Assembly: GCA_041488095.1 (NCBI GenBank)
Contig: JBGPOP010000003.1
Span: 62,001-126,000 of the forward strand
From: DASYPQ01 sp041488095
Lineage (GTDB): Bacteria; Planctomycetota; UBA1135; GCA-002686595
Length of the DNA: 64,000 nucleotides
Direction of reading: 5' to 3'
Position 1 is the first letter of the stretch. Each line of letters starts with the position of its first letter. The notes beneath the pieces are model-generated. The model saw nothing but the letters and a program-made list of their open reading frames with translations, did not search any database and was not told the DNA's origin. Below, piece by piece: positions 34,648-43,751 of the stretch. A program made the position numbers and the translations under genes.

Positions 34648-34821
34648 TCAGAAAGCCTGCTTCAGCACCATCGCCAGGAGCGCGAGGAACACCAGCGCGG
34701 CCCAGAAGAGCTTCCACGCGAGGGTTCGCCGTCCAGGCGGCGCCCTTCCCTTGTCCTCGTCTTTCAAGGCCACGAAGAGCGGCTCCACCTTGTCGTCGTC
34801 GCGTCTCTTTTCCATCGTCAT
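34648..34821 (-). CDS. Small single-span membrane protein
   Basis: This 57-residue frame begins MTMEKRRDDDKVEPLFVALK and ends with one transmembrane helix (about 36-53, WKLFWAALVFLALLAMVL) and KQAF. The charged N-terminal half would lie in the cytoplasm. Its ATG overlaps the stop of another tiny frame as ATGA, and its stop is just five bases from the convergent dioxygenase stop, so the space is fully used. Family unknown. It is short, so the call rests on sensible composition and coupling. Confidence 0.5.
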   Translation of the reverse strand: MTMEKRRDDDKVEPLFVALKDEDKGRAPPGRRTLAWKLFWAALVFLALLAMVLKQAF

Positions 34822-34958
34822 ACCGTCTCGAAGCGCCGCTTCCAGCCGCGCACGGCGAGAGCGGACGTCGCCGCGCCGATCGCGGGGAGGACCAGGATCT
34901 CGATCCGTTCGTCCAGAAGCTCGACGACGGGGGAAGCGCCTGTCCGGGGTTCGCTCAT
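34818..34958 (-). CDS. Small hypothetical protein, translationally coupled to next gene
   Basis: This 46-residue frame (MSEPRTGASPVVELLDERIE, then a hydrophobic segment ILVLPAIGAATSALAV and a basic end RGWKRRF) looks like a peripheral or membrane-inserted microprotein. Its TGA overlaps the next ATG as ATGA, the coupling style seen all over this window. No strong ribosome binding site precedes it. It shares its upstream region with the divergent rnc gene. Function unknown. Confidence 0.4.
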   Translation of the reverse strand: MSEPRTGASPVVELLDERIEILVLPAIGAATSALAVRGWKRRFETV

Positions 34959-34975
34959 GTCTGCAGGGAGCACCC

Positions 34976-34981
34976 TATACT
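34976..34981 (+). promoter_or_regulatory. TATACT -10 candidate for rnc-mfd
   Basis: TATACT (five of six consensus bases) lies 54 bases before the rnc ATG in GC-rich DNA. The -35 position is poor, so this is only a candidate. Confidence 0.3.
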
Positions 34982-35035
34982 GTGCCGCGCTGATCCTCTT
35001 CAGGGATCTTCCCCACCCCCCGTGCCACTTTGACG

Positions 35036-35692
35036 ATGCCGAGCCTGCCCCACGAGTTCCGGGACTCCGACCTCCTCGAGCTCGCCCTGACCCACTCCTC
35101 GCTCGGCGTGTCCCGCGACAACGAGCGCCTGGAGTTCCTCGGTGACGCGGCCCTGGACCTCGTCGTCGCCGAAGATCTGTTCCGCTGCCACCGTGACCTG
35201 GCCGAGGGCGACCTGACCGAGCTCAAGGCCTCCGTCGTGTCGCGCAAGACCCTGGCCGAGGCCGCGCGCGCGCTGGGGCTGGGCGAGGTCGCGCGTCTCG
35301 GGCAGGGATTGCGCCAGCGCGCGCTGCCGCGGTCGGTGCTCGCGAACCTCTACGAGGCCGTGCTCGGGGCGGTCTACCTCGACGCCGGGCTCGATGCCGC
35401 ACGGTCCTTCGTGCTCTCGACCTTGAACGGACCCCTCGCGGCGGTACGGGCACGCGCGCGCGAAGCCAACCCCAAGCAGCGCTTCCAGCAGCTGTGCCAG
35501 AGCCGATTCGGGGCGCTCCCTGCCTACATCGTGCTCGAGACCCGCGGCGAGGCCCATTCCAAGGCCTTCCTGATCGCCGCGGAGGCGGACGGCGAGCGCT
35601 TCCCGAGCGCCTGGGGACGGACGCGCAAGGAGGCCGAGAGCTGGGCCGCGCACGAGGCGTTCATCGTGCTCGCCGAGCGGGGCCTCATGTGA
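35036..35692 (+). CDS. rnc: Ribonuclease III
   Basis: The 218-residue double-strand RNA endonuclease has the catalytic signature NERLEFLGDAALDLVVAE (residues about 29-46) and the second acidic cluster LYEAVLGAVYLDAG, followed by a C-terminal dsRNA-binding domain (NPKQRFQQLCQSRFGALPAYIV to AESWAAHEAFIVL). It matures rRNA and trims structured mRNA. ATG 35036 is preferred to the in-frame TTG at 35030. There is no clear ribosome binding site. Its last codons overlap the mfd GTG start. Length is close to the usual 220-230 residues. Confidence 0.94.
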   Translation: MPSLPHEFRDSDLLELALTHSSLGVSRDNERLEFLGDAALDLVVAEDLFRCHRDLAEGDLTELKASVVSRKTLAEAARALGLGEVARLGQGLRQRALPRSVLANLYEAVLGAVYLDAGLDAARSFVLSTLNGPLAAVRARAREANPKQRFQQLCQSRFGALPAYIVLETRGEAHSKAFLIAAEADGERFPSAWGRTRKEAESWAAHEAFIVLAERGLM

Positions 35693-38600
35693 CGCGAGAA
35701 GTCGTCGGAGCGAGGCCAGAGCGCACGATCGTCCTCGACCCGGATGCGCTGGGTCCCTTTCCCGAGCTCGACCGGCTCGCCGATCTCCTCGACACGCGAC
35801 GCCGCGCGAGCGGCGGTAACCTGTGGGGCTCGTCGCAGGCGCTCGTGCTCGCGGCTCTCGCGCGCCGGTCGGACGGACCCTGGCTGGTCGCGACGTCGAC
35901 CGACGCGGAGGCGCAAGTCTTCGTCGACGATCTGGCCGCCTTCGGCGCGTCGGCGGAATGGCTCCCCGCACGCGAGGAGCCCTCGGGCGGGAGCAAGGCA
36001 CACGCCGACGTCGAGACCCTCCGCCTGCGTCTGCGCGTCGCGCAACGGCTGGCCGGGCCGGCCGAGCGGCGCCCGCGGATCGTGGCCGCGTCGATCCTCT
36101 CCCTGCTCCAGCCGGTGCCCTCGCCGATGGACCTCGAACGCGACTACCTCGCGCTGTTCGTGCACCAGCGGCTCAGTCCGGAGGACCTGCTCCAGCGCCT
36201 GATCGCCAACGGCTACGTGCGCATGCCGCTCTCCGAGAAACCCGGGGAGGTCAGCCTGCGCGGCGAGATCCTCGACGTCTTCCCCTTCGCTGCCGAGCTG
36301 CCCCTGCGGATCGAGATGTTCGACGACCAAGTCGAGTCGCTGCGCACCTTCGACCCGCTCGATCAGCGCAGCGTCGAATCGTCGCTGCGGATCGAGGTGT
36401 GCATCGCGGCGGACGTGGGCGGTGTCGAGGACGGCAGCGGTGTTCTCCCGGCGACGCTGCTCCCGCGATCCGCCGTCGCGGTGCGTGTCGAGCCCCTGCG
36501 GATCGAGGACCGCGCCGAGGGGTTGCGCATCCGCTCGCCGGCGCACGCATGCGCGCTCGCGCGGCTCCTCGAGATCACGTCCGCGCATCCGCGCCTCGAC
36601 CTCCAGAGCCTGCCTGCGGAGGTCGACTTCGGCGCCCGCTCCGTCCAGGCGCTCTCGGTCGGCAGCCGCGAAGCGCCGCGCGCCCTGCGCGAAGCCGCGC
36701 TCGACGGCTCACGCGCGATCGTGCTGTGCCGGAACGCGTCCGAGGAGCACCGCTTCCTCGAGGTCCTGGCCGAGGCCGGCGGCGCGGCGGGAGTCGAGAC
36801 CCGGATCGGGTCCGTTGCGAAGGGGTTCCGGCTGCCTTCGATCCACCTGGTCCTGGTCAATCACCGCGAGCTCGCCGGCGTTATCGGTCGGCGCGCCGCC
36901 CCCAAGCCGCCGCCCGCGCACCGGGTCCGCGCCATCCAGTCGTTCTTCGAGCTCAAAGCCGGCGATCTCGTCGTCCACGCCGTGCACGGCCTGGCGCGGT
37001 TCACGGGCCTGAGGCGGTTGGAGCGCAACGGCGGGGAGGAGGAGCACCTGCAACTGCTCTTCGCCGACGAGGTCGCCCTCTACGTTCCCTCCTCTCGCAT
37101 CGACCTCGTCCAGCGCTACGTCGGAGCCGGATCCACCACGCTGCCCCTCGACCACATCGGCAGCCAGTCCTTCCGCCGGCGCAAGGAAAGGGTCGAGCGC
37201 GCGTTGCTCGATCTCGCCGCGGAGCTGCTCGAGGTGCAGGCGCGGCGCGCCCTGAAGACGCGCAAGCCCTGGGAGAGCGACGCAGAGCTCGTGCGGGACA
37301 TGGTCGGCTCCTTCCCCTACCCCGACACCGCCGATCAGATCGAGGTCGACCGGGAGATCGCCGCGGACCTCGCCGCCGGGCGCCCGATGGACCGGCTCCT
37401 GTGCGGCGACGTCGGCTTCGGCAAGACCGAGCTCGCCGTGCGCGCCGCCTTCCGCGTCGTCAGCGGTGGAGCGCAGGTGGCCGTGCTCGTGCCGACGACG
37501 GTGCTCGCGCAGCAGCACTACGAGACCTTCCGAGAGAGGCTCGCCGACTTCCCGGTCGAAGTCGCCGAGCTGTCCCGCTACGTCGGCGGCCGGCAGGAGC
37601 GGGAAGTGCTCGAGCGCCTGGAGCACGGCCAGACCGACGTGATCATCGGCACGCACCGCATCCTCTCCTCCGACGTACGCTTCAAGAATCTGGGCCTCGT
37701 GGTCATCGACGAGGAGCAGCGTTTCGGGGTCGCGCACAAGGAGCATTTCAAGAAGCTGCGCGCGGAGATCGATCTCCTGACGCTGACCGCGACGCCGATC
37801 CCACGCACGCTGCACATGTCGCTCTCGGGTGTGCGCGACATCTCGGCCCTGACGGTGCCCCCCGAGGGGCGGCAGGAGATCGAGACCCTGATCGGCTACA
37901 CCGACGAGGACGACGTCCTGCGCGAAGCGCTGCTGCGCGAGAAGAACCGCGGCGGGCAGGTGTTCTTCCTGCACAACCGCGTCGGGTCGATCCGGGCGGC
38001 TGCGGCGCGCCTGTCGCGCCTCGCCCCGGAGTGCTCGTTCGGGGTGGGCCACGGACAGATGGGCGCGCGCGAGCTGGAACGCGTGATGGAAGCCTTCACG
38101 AGCGGCGAGATCGACGTGCTCGTCGCGACGACGATCATCGAGAGCGGGATCGACATCCCGGCGGCCGGCACGATCGTCGTCGACGAGGCCGACCAGTTCG
38201 GACTCTCGGAACTGCACCAGCTGCGCGGGCGCGTCGGCCGCGGCGCGCACAAGGCCTACTGCTACCTGCTGGTCGAGCGCCACAAGCCGCTGCGCGAGGA
38301 GGCGCGCGCGCGCCTCAAGGCGCTGGAGGAGATGAACCAGCTCGGCGCCGGCTTCGCGATCAGCATGAAGGACCTCGAGATCCGCGGCGCCGGCAACATC
38401 CTGGGCCCGCAGCAGTCCGGACACATCGCCGCGGTCGGGTACGACATGTACTGCCGCCTGCTCAAGCGGGCCGTGGAGAGCCTCCAAGCCGGCGCAGGGG
38501 TCGAGGCGGCGCTCGCGGAGACTCCCGAAGAGGGTGGCGCGGAGCTGGAGCTCGGCCTGCGGGCCTACCTGCCGGAGGACTGGATCCCGGACGCGCGCAC

Positions 38601-38994
38601 GCGCCTGGAAATCCACCGCGCGCTCGCCGCGATCCGCGGGGCGGAAGACGAGGCCCGCGCCACCGAGATGCTGAGCGATCGCTTCGGACGCGTGCCCCAG
38701 GAGGCGCAGAACCTCCTGCGTTCCCTGCGTTTGAAGAGCGCGCTCGAGCGGATCTCGGTCACGCGTCTCTCGTGGAGAAAGGGTTTCTACCTGGTCGAGT
38801 ACGGTGATCGCGTCGCCCTGGAGCACGGCCTCGACCTCCGCGGGGTGGAGCTGCGCGCCGTGCGAACCGGCGTGGCACACCTGCGGATCCCCGAAGATTG
38901 CACGACGCCCGAGGGTGCGCTCGCCTGGGTCGAAGGTCTCTTGAAGGGCGGGCCTCGCGCCCCGAAGATGGCCACCTCGGAGCGCACCCCTTGA
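35689..38994 (+). CDS. mfd: Transcription-repair coupling factor
   Basis: The 1101-residue ATPase removes stalled RNA polymerase and recruits UvrA. It has the UvrB-like N-terminal modules (GEVSLRGEILDVFPF), the CarD-like polymerase-interacting domain (LKAGDLVVHAVHGLARFTGL, about 420-480), and RecG-like helicase motifs GDVGFGKTE, VLVPTTVLAQQHYETF, VIDEEQRFGV, TATPIPRTL and GRVGRG, ending with the TRCF C-terminal domain. The GTG start at 35689 overlaps the rnc stop, so coupling is likely; the open frame further upstream is rnc read in another phase. Confidence 0.96.
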   Translation: MTREVVGARPERTIVLDPDALGPFPELDRLADLLDTRRRASGGNLWGSSQALVLAALARRSDGPWLVATSTDAEAQVFVDDLAAFGASAEWLPAREEPSGGSKAHADVETLRLRLRVAQRLAGPAERRPRIVAASILSLLQPVPSPMDLERDYLALFVHQRLSPEDLLQRLIANGYVRMPLSEKPGEVSLRGEILDVFPFAAELPLRIEMFDDQVESLRTFDPLDQRSVESSLRIEVCIAADVGGVEDGSGVLPATLLPRSAVAVRVEPLRIEDRAEGLRIRSPAHACALARLLEITSAHPRLDLQSLPAEVDFGARSVQALSVGSREAPRALREAALDGSRAIVLCRNASEEHRFLEVLAEAGGAAGVETRIGSVAKGFRLPSIHLVLVNHRELAGVIGRRAAPKPPPAHRVRAIQSFFELKAGDLVVHAVHGLARFTGLRRLERNGGEEEHLQLLFADEVALYVPSSRIDLVQRYVGAGSTTLPLDHIGSQSFRRRKERVERALLDLAAELLEVQARRALKTRKPWESDAELVRDMVGSFPYPDTADQIEVDREIAADLAAGRPMDRLLCGDVGFGKTELAVRAAFRVVSGGAQVAVLVPTTVLAQQHYETFRERLADFPVEVAELSRYVGGRQEREVLERLEHGQTDVIIGTHRILSSDVRFKNLGLVVIDEEQRFGVAHKEHFKKLRAEIDLLTLTATPIPRTLHMSLSGVRDISALTVPPEGRQEIETLIGYTDEDDVLREALLREKNRGGQVFFLHNRVGSIRAAAARLSRLAPECSFGVGHGQMGARELERVMEAFTSGEIDVLVATTIIESGIDIPAAGTIVVDEADQFGLSELHQLRGRVGRGAHKAYCYLLVERHKPLREEARARLKALEEMNQLGAGFAISMKDLEIRGAGNILGPQQSGHIAAVGYDMYCRLLKRAVESLQAGAGVEAALAETPEEGGAELELGLRAYLPEDWIPDARTRLEIHRALAAIRGAEDEARATEMLSDRFGRVPQEAQNLLRSLRLKSALERISVTRLSWRKGFYLVEYGDRVALEHGLDLRGVELRAVRTGVAHLRIPEDCTTPEGALAWVEGLLKGGPRAPKMATSERTP

Positions 38995-40052
38995 TCCTCG
39001 CGCAGTCTTTCCTTTTCGCGGTGCTGTGCTGCTCGCAGCAGACGCCGGCCGCCGGTCCGAATGCGGCTCCCGCGTCGGACGCAGGCTGGCGGGACCTCAA
39101 TCGGGTCGCCCAGATCGTCAACGAGGAGATGCTCACCTCGCGCGCCATCGTGCACAGCATTGTTCGCGAGAACCAACGCCGCCACTTCGCCAACGAAGGC
39201 GAGGCACAGGAAGCCGAGACGCAGTTCCGCCTCGATCACGTCAAAGCGGCACTCGCGGTCCAGGCCGGGCAAGACCTGGGCCTCGAACCGGCTCAGGTCG
39301 ACCGCCGGGTGAAGGACTACCTCGAACGCATGAAGGAGGAGCTCCAGGGATCGGCCGGGATGGCGGCCTACCTCAAGAACAAGGACATGACGCTGCTCGA
39401 GGAACAGGACCAGGACCGAGACATGCTCTACGCCAGGTTCTGGAGCAACTACGTCACCGGTGAGGGCCCGGTGGGTGATGCGAGACAGAGCCGCGATCGT
39501 TTCGTCAGCCCGAGCTACATGCGCTACTCCTACCGGCAATGCCTCGAGCATCCCGAACGGCTCCGGGAGATAGGAGGCAAGGGGCAGGAGGTCGTGCTGC
39601 AGCAGCTCGACATCGATCCGCAGTCGGCTGGCGGTCCGGAGCAGGGACGTGCCCTGGCCGAGGAGCTGCGGCGCCGCATCGTCGACGGCGAAGACATGGG
39701 CGACCTGGTCGAGCGCTACGGCGCGATGAAGAACAGGCGCGGGATGAACGAGCCGCTCGAGGAATCGCGCCTGCGTCGGTTCGACTCCGCGGTGGGCGCC
39801 TTCCTGGTGGAGGCCAAACCGGGCGACGTGTCCGATGTGATGGAATACAAGAGGAAGGACTCCATGCGATTCCGGATCTGGCGCCTCGTCGAGCGCACGA
39901 CGGCCGTCGTGCCCGATCTCACTGTGTTCGTGGTGCAGAAGAGACTCGCCGACCGGATCCAGAAGGATCTCTCCGACTGGCGGCGCGAGCAGGCCTACGG
40001 GGTCTTGTCCCGCGCCTCGTACGTATGGCCGGAGGGGCTTCTCCCGCGCTAG
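38991..40052 (+). CDS. SurA/PpiC-like periplasmic peptidyl-prolyl isomerase or chaperone
   Basis: The 353-residue protein begins ILAQSFLFAVLCCSQQ, a signal or lipoprotein leader with a double cysteine, then a helical SurA-type N-terminal region (NRVAQIVNEEMLTSRAIV). Residues about 215-300 look like a parvulin domain (ALAEELRRRIVDGEDMGDLVERYG, EAKPGDVSDVMEYKRKDSMRFRIWRLVER), though several active-site positions are not clear. It probably helps fold outer-membrane proteins such as the porin at 45461. The TTG start at 38991 overlaps the mfd stop as TTGA; no ATG precedes the signal sequence in frame with homology. Confidence 0.75.
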   Translation: MILAQSFLFAVLCCSQQTPAAGPNAAPASDAGWRDLNRVAQIVNEEMLTSRAIVHSIVRENQRRHFANEGEAQEAETQFRLDHVKAALAVQAGQDLGLEPAQVDRRVKDYLERMKEELQGSAGMAAYLKNKDMTLLEEQDQDRDMLYARFWSNYVTGEGPVGDARQSRDRFVSPSYMRYSYRQCLEHPERLREIGGKGQEVVLQQLDIDPQSAGGPEQGRALAEELRRRIVDGEDMGDLVERYGAMKNRRGMNEPLEESRLRRFDSAVGAFLVEAKPGDVSDVMEYKRKDSMRFRIWRLVERTTAVVPDLTVFVVQKRLADRIQKDLSDWRREQAYGVLSRASYVWPEGLLPR

Positions 40053-40063
40053 AGCCCAGCTCC

Positions 40064-40414
40064 TCAGCCGACCCGACGGTGCAGGAGCTTCATGAACTCG
40101 AGCACGTGGGCACGGTCCCGCGAGACCCCGCGGAACCCCCCTGCGCTCTCCGACCGGGCGTTCACCGTGGTCGAAGGGATGCCCGCCGGGCTCTCGAAGC
40201 TCAAGGTGACCCGGGATGCGGACACCAGGAAGCCGCCGCGGCGCTCGCACACGAGGATCCTCCTCGCCTCGTCGGCCTCGAGGATCCGCCAGCCCGGCAA
40301 CTCGCCGGCCAGGTTCCGCGCCTCGGCCCAGACTTCCTCGAGCCGTTGCGGCACTCGCACCGGCCGCAGATCGAGGTTCTTTTCCGCGTCGCTCGTCGCG
40401 AAGGATCCGCCCAT
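40064..40414 (-). CDS. DUF1499-like protein
   Basis: The 116-residue protein matches the pattern of DUF1499: an N-terminal EVWAEARNLAGELPGWRILEADE segment, a beta region ILVCERRGGFLV, then TVNARSESAGGFRGVSRDRAHVLEFMKLL, like the family's RSxSRxGxxDLGxNRxRI ending. Some hallmark aspartates are missing, so the match is partial. Function of the family is unknown. It lies 66 bases behind rpsT on the same strand. Confidence 0.55.
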   Translation of the reverse strand: MGGSFATSDAEKNLDLRPVRVPQRLEEVWAEARNLAGELPGWRILEADEARRILVCERRGGFLVSASRVTLSFESPAGIPSTTVNARSESAGGFRGVSRDRAHVLEFMKLLHRRVG

Positions 40415-40480
40415 GGCCCGTCCCTGCCCGATCGTCGTCTTGGCGCCGCTCCCGCGCCCCCCGGCGCCGCGCCGCGCCGA

Positions 40481-40735
40481 CTACTTCGCCACGGTCGCGG
40501 CCCGCGAGAGCTGGCTCTTGTAGCGCGCCGCGGCATTCTTGTGGATCACCCGCCGCTTGGCCGCCTTGTCGACACGTTTCATCGCCTCGGCGACGCTCTT
40601 GCGCGCGGACTCGGGGCTCTCCGCGCGCAACACCCTCCTCATGGCGCTCCTCATCGCGCTGTGGAGGGCCTTGTTGGCCGCACGGGCCTGGATGTTCTGG
40701 AGGTTGCGCTTCTCGGCTTGCTTGCTGTGGGCCAT
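40481..40735 (-). CDS. rpsT: 30S ribosomal protein S20
   Basis: The 84-residue basic helical protein has the S20 pattern: start MAHSKQAEKRNLQNIQ and ending RVIHKNAAARYKSQLSRAATVAK. It binds 16S rRNA early in 30S assembly. The ATG at 40735 lies 11 bases after the TPR gene stop, so the two may share a transcript. Length is normal. Confidence 0.95.
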   Translation of the reverse strand: MAHSKQAEKRNLQNIQARAANKALHSAMRSAMRRVLRAESPESARKSVAEAMKRVDKAAKRRVIHKNAAARYKSQLSRAATVAK

Positions 40736-40746
40736 CGTCGTGTGGT

Positions 40747-42078
40747 TTATCGGAAACGTTCCATACGGGCGGCTACGTCTCGGTAGCTGATGTCGACCTC
40801 GAAGATGCGCGCGAAGAAGGCGCGCGCCTCGACCGGCTTGCCTTCGTCCTCGGCGATCGCGCCGAGATTGTACAGGATCTCCTTGGCGCGATCGTCGACT
40901 CCCTGGATTCCCTCGAGCGCGCGCTCGTATTCGCGACGCGCCAGGTCCAGGTAGCCCTTCTCGCGAAAGCACTGCGCCAGGAGGATCTGGGTCTCGCGCC
41001 GCGAGCGGGGGTCGGCGACCGCCTTCTGCAGCTCGCCGATCGCGGCGTCGAGGTCCCCTCCGCGCGCCAGGCGGCGCCCGAGCTGGAGGCGCAGGGCCGG
41101 GTCCCCGGGTCGGAGCGCCACGCGGCGCCGTGCCTCCTCGACCTCGAAGGCGCGCAGCTCGAGCTCCAGTGCGGCGGCGCGCTTCTCGTCGCCCGTCTTG
41201 CCCGCCTGGGCGATGCTCTTCTTGAGCACCTTGACCCGCAAGTCGCCGGCGAGGCAGGCGAGCTCGAACGAGTCCTTGCGATAGGAGAGCGCGCGTTCGG
41301 CCCACTCCAGTGCCGTCGCGGGATCCTCGAGCCTGGCGTGGATCTCGGCCATCGCGAGCATCAGGTCGGGATCGGGCGACCCGGCATGGCGCGCTTCGAG
41401 CCGCGCGAGCTCCTCCCGCAGCTCGGCCTCGGAGAGGTGCATGCGCTGCGAGCGTTCGAGCGAGCGCGCCTCCTCCTTGTCCTTGATCTGCTCCCGGCTG
41501 TGCTGCACGCGCCCGGCCCCCGAGTCCGACAAGGCTCGCTCGGCCGCGAGGTCCTTGCGCGCCTTGATCGCTTCCTGGTCGCGCGGATCGGCCTGCAGCG
41601 CGCGCTCGTAGTAATCGAGCGCCTTCTCGTGGTCCCCCAGGCGGGCGGTCATCGCGCCGGCGCGCTTGAGGGCCTCCGCTCGTTGGGGCGCGATCTCGGC
41701 CAGGAACTCGTACACGGCTCGCGCGCTGTGGAAGCAGCGCGCGTCCTCGAGCGACTGGCCCAGAAGAAGGTTGGCATCCTCGTCGAGCGGATTGATCGCG
41801 AGATAGCTCTCGAGCGCCTTGACCGCCCCTACGTGCCGCCCGGCCTTGCGCAAGGCCTTGGCCAGGGCCAGCGGAGCCGCGCCGCCGATCGCGCCCAGGA
41901 TCCGGCTTCCGCCCTTCTTCAGCTCGTGCCGCTTCCTGAGCACCTGCCTCAGACCGCCGCGCGCCTCGCCCTGGTCGGGGTCGATCTCGAGGAGTTGCCG
42001 ATACAGTTCGACGGCGAAGTCGAAGTTGCGGCGGCGGACGGCCTCCTCGGCCTTCTGGAGCTGTTTCGAGAAGTCCAC
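40747..42078 (-). CDS. Tetratricopeptide repeat protein
   Basis: The 443-residue protein is built almost entirely of TPR-like helix pairs (for example ALDYYERALQADPRDQEAI, ALEWAERALSYRKDSFEL, YLDLARREYERALEGIQ), with a charged break near residues 205-240 (DKEEARSLERSQRMHLSEAELREELARLEARH). It is likely a protein-interaction scaffold in the cytoplasm, with no signal peptide. I chose the GTG at 42078 (VDFSKQLQKAEEAVRRRN), where the first repeat begins; the frame stays open to a GTG at 42162. It precedes rpsT. Its role is unknown. Confidence 0.75.
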   Translation of the reverse strand: MDFSKQLQKAEEAVRRRNFDFAVELYRQLLEIDPDQGEARGGLRQVLRKRHELKKGGSRILGAIGGAAPLALAKALRKAGRHVGAVKALESYLAINPLDEDANLLLGQSLEDARCFHSARAVYEFLAEIAPQRAEALKRAGAMTARLGDHEKALDYYERALQADPRDQEAIKARKDLAAERALSDSGAGRVQHSREQIKDKEEARSLERSQRMHLSEAELREELARLEARHAGSPDPDLMLAMAEIHARLEDPATALEWAERALSYRKDSFELACLAGDLRVKVLKKSIAQAGKTGDEKRAAALELELRAFEVEEARRRVALRPGDPALRLQLGRRLARGGDLDAAIGELQKAVADPRSRRETQILLAQCFREKGYLDLARREYERALEGIQGVDDRAKEILYNLGAIAEDEGKPVEARAFFARIFEVDISYRDVAARMERFR

Positions 42079-42194
42079 GGGAAGCGTTTGGGGGCGAAAA
42101 TCGTAGGCGGGCAGCCTAGAGACGTCAACGCGCGTTATCCTTCGCCTCGCGACCGCGCGCACGCAAGCCGGTGCGGATCCGGCCGCGACTCTCC

Positions 42195-42743
42195 ATGCCG
42201 CATCCCCTCGAGTTCGACGTCGTTCTCTACCCCGAACCCGTGCTGCGCAAGGTCTCCGAGCCCGTCCAGGAGTTCGACGAGAACCTGCGCGCGGTCGTGG
42301 CGGCGATGTTCGCCCGCATGCGCAAGAGCAACGGCGTGGGCCTGGCGGCGCCCCAAGTGGGCCTGCGCCGGCGCATCCTGGTCCTCAACCCGGGCGGCGG
42401 CGAGGGGGACGATATCGCGCTGGTCAATCCGATGATCGTCGCGCGGGAGGGGGGGCGCGTGGTGTTCGACGAGGGCTGCCTCTCCTTCCCCGGGATCTAC
42501 GCCGAAATCGGCCGTCCGGAGCGTTGCACCGTGAAGGCTTTCGGTCCCTCCGGCGAGACCATCGAGGAGGAATACGACGGCTTCGCCAGCCGCATCATCC
42601 AGCACGAGTACGACCACCTCGAGGGCATCCTGCTCGTCGACCGCATGTCGCCGGCGGAGAAGCTGAAGCACAAGGCGGCCCTCGACGATCTCGTGGCGTG
42701 CTACAAGCGCGGCCGTTCGCCCGCCGCCGCGCGGCAGGGTTGA
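42195..42743 (+). CDS. def: Peptide deformylase
   Basis: The 182-residue metalloenzyme removes the N-formyl group from new proteins. All three motifs are present: GVGLAAPQ (47-54), EGCLSFPG (93-100) and HEYDHLEG (137-144), giving metal ligands C95, H137 and H141. ATG 42195 (MPHPLEFDVVLYPEPVLR) fits the family start; eight more codons are open upstream. Its stop overlaps the ribF start as TTGA. Methionyl-tRNA formyltransferase (fmt), its common neighbour, is not adjacent here. Confidence 0.96.
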   Translation: MPHPLEFDVVLYPEPVLRKVSEPVQEFDENLRAVVAAMFARMRKSNGVGLAAPQVGLRRRILVLNPGGGEGDDIALVNPMIVAREGGRVVFDEGCLSFPGIYAEIGRPERCTVKAFGPSGETIEEEYDGFASRIIQHEYDHLEGILLVDRMSPAEKLKHKAALDDLVACYKRGRSPAAARQG

Positions 42744-43690
42744 TCGTCTCCTTCGAACGAGACGTCCTCACGGCCCCTCCCGAGGGAGGGTCGGTGGTCA
42801 GCGTCGGCGTCTTCGACGGCGTCCATCTCGGGCATCAGGCGATCCTCGCGGCGAACGTCGCCCACGCGCGCGCGCTGAGCGCGACGCCGACGGTCGTCAC
42901 GTTCCGCCATCACCCCAAGGGGGTCCTGCTCGGACGTGCGCCCCGCACGTTGACGAACCTGGAGCACCGGTTGGAGCTGTTCCGTCGAGCGGGGATCGCC
43001 CACACCGTCGCGCTGACCTTCGACGAGGACTTGCGGCGTGTCCCGGCCCAGGATTTCGCGCGCTCGTTCCTGGCCGGCAAGCTCGGGGCGCGGCGCTTCG
43101 TCCTGGGCTTCGACAGCAAGTTCGGGCACGACCGCGAGGGCACGCCCGATCGCCTGAGCGCGATGGGGTTCGACGTCGTGGTCGTGCCGAAGGTCCTCGT
43201 CGCCGACCGTCCCGTCTCGAGCACGGCGATCCGCGAAGCCGTCGAGCTCGGCGACCTCGACGGCGCGGCGCGGATGTTCGGCAGGCCGGTGGCGGTTTAC
43301 GGCGATGTGGTCGCGGGGGATGGACGCGGACAGGAGATCGGTTTCCCCACCGCGAACCTGGACCTGCACCACGAGCTGCACCCGCCTCCGGGCGTCTACG
43401 CCTGCCGGGCCCGGATCGTCCGCGGTCGAAGCGGAGAGGGGGGGTCGCGGCGTCACCAGGCGGTCGCAAACGTGGGCTTCCGGCCGACGTTCACCGATGT
43501 CGGCCGTCCGGTTCCGGAAGCGCCTCTCGTCGAAGTTCACCTGCTCGACTTCGCGGGCGACCTCTACGGCCAGCACCTCGAGCTCGAGTTCCTCACGTTT
43601 CTGCGCGAGGAGCGCCGCTTCTCGGACCTCGCGTCTCTGAAGAGCGCGATCCGGATCGACGTCGAGCGGGCGCGAGCGCTCGCACGTTGA
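42740..43690 (+). CDS. ribF: Bifunctional riboflavin kinase / FAD synthetase
   Basis: The 316-residue enzyme makes FMN and FAD. Its N-terminal adenylyltransferase has GVFDGVHLGHQA (family GxFDGxHxGH) and STAIREAVELGDL; its C-terminal flavokinase has GDGRGQEIGFPTANLDL (about 194-210) and the VANVGFRPTF strand. The TTG start at 42740 overlaps the def stop and gives a normal length; no ATG is available before the first conserved motif. The stop codon is overlapped by the -35 element of the tRNA-Phe promoter. Confidence 0.94.
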   Translation: MIVSFERDVLTAPPEGGSVVSVGVFDGVHLGHQAILAANVAHARALSATPTVVTFRHHPKGVLLGRAPRTLTNLEHRLELFRRAGIAHTVALTFDEDLRRVPAQDFARSFLAGKLGARRFVLGFDSKFGHDREGTPDRLSAMGFDVVVVPKVLVADRPVSSTAIREAVELGDLDGAARMFGRPVAVYGDVVAGDGRGQEIGFPTANLDLHHELHPPPGVYACRARIVRGRSGEGGSRRHQAVANVGFRPTFTDVGRPVPEAPLVEVHLLDFAGDLYGQHLELEFLTFLREERRFSDLASLKSAIRIDVERARALAR

Positions 43691-43715
43691 CGCTCGGCGC
43701 CGCCGCAGCCATAAT
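43687..43715 (+). promoter_or_regulatory. Sigma-70 promoter for tRNA-Phe
   Basis: TTGACG (43687-43692), a 17-base spacer and CATAAT (43710-43715) make the best promoter in the window, five of six consensus bases in each box. The predicted start near 43722 lies 30 bases before the tRNA. The -35 box overlaps the ribF stop codon. Confidence 0.65.
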
Positions 43716-43751
43716 CCCCGCCCCTCGCGGTCCACCGCAGGGTCGACCCAC

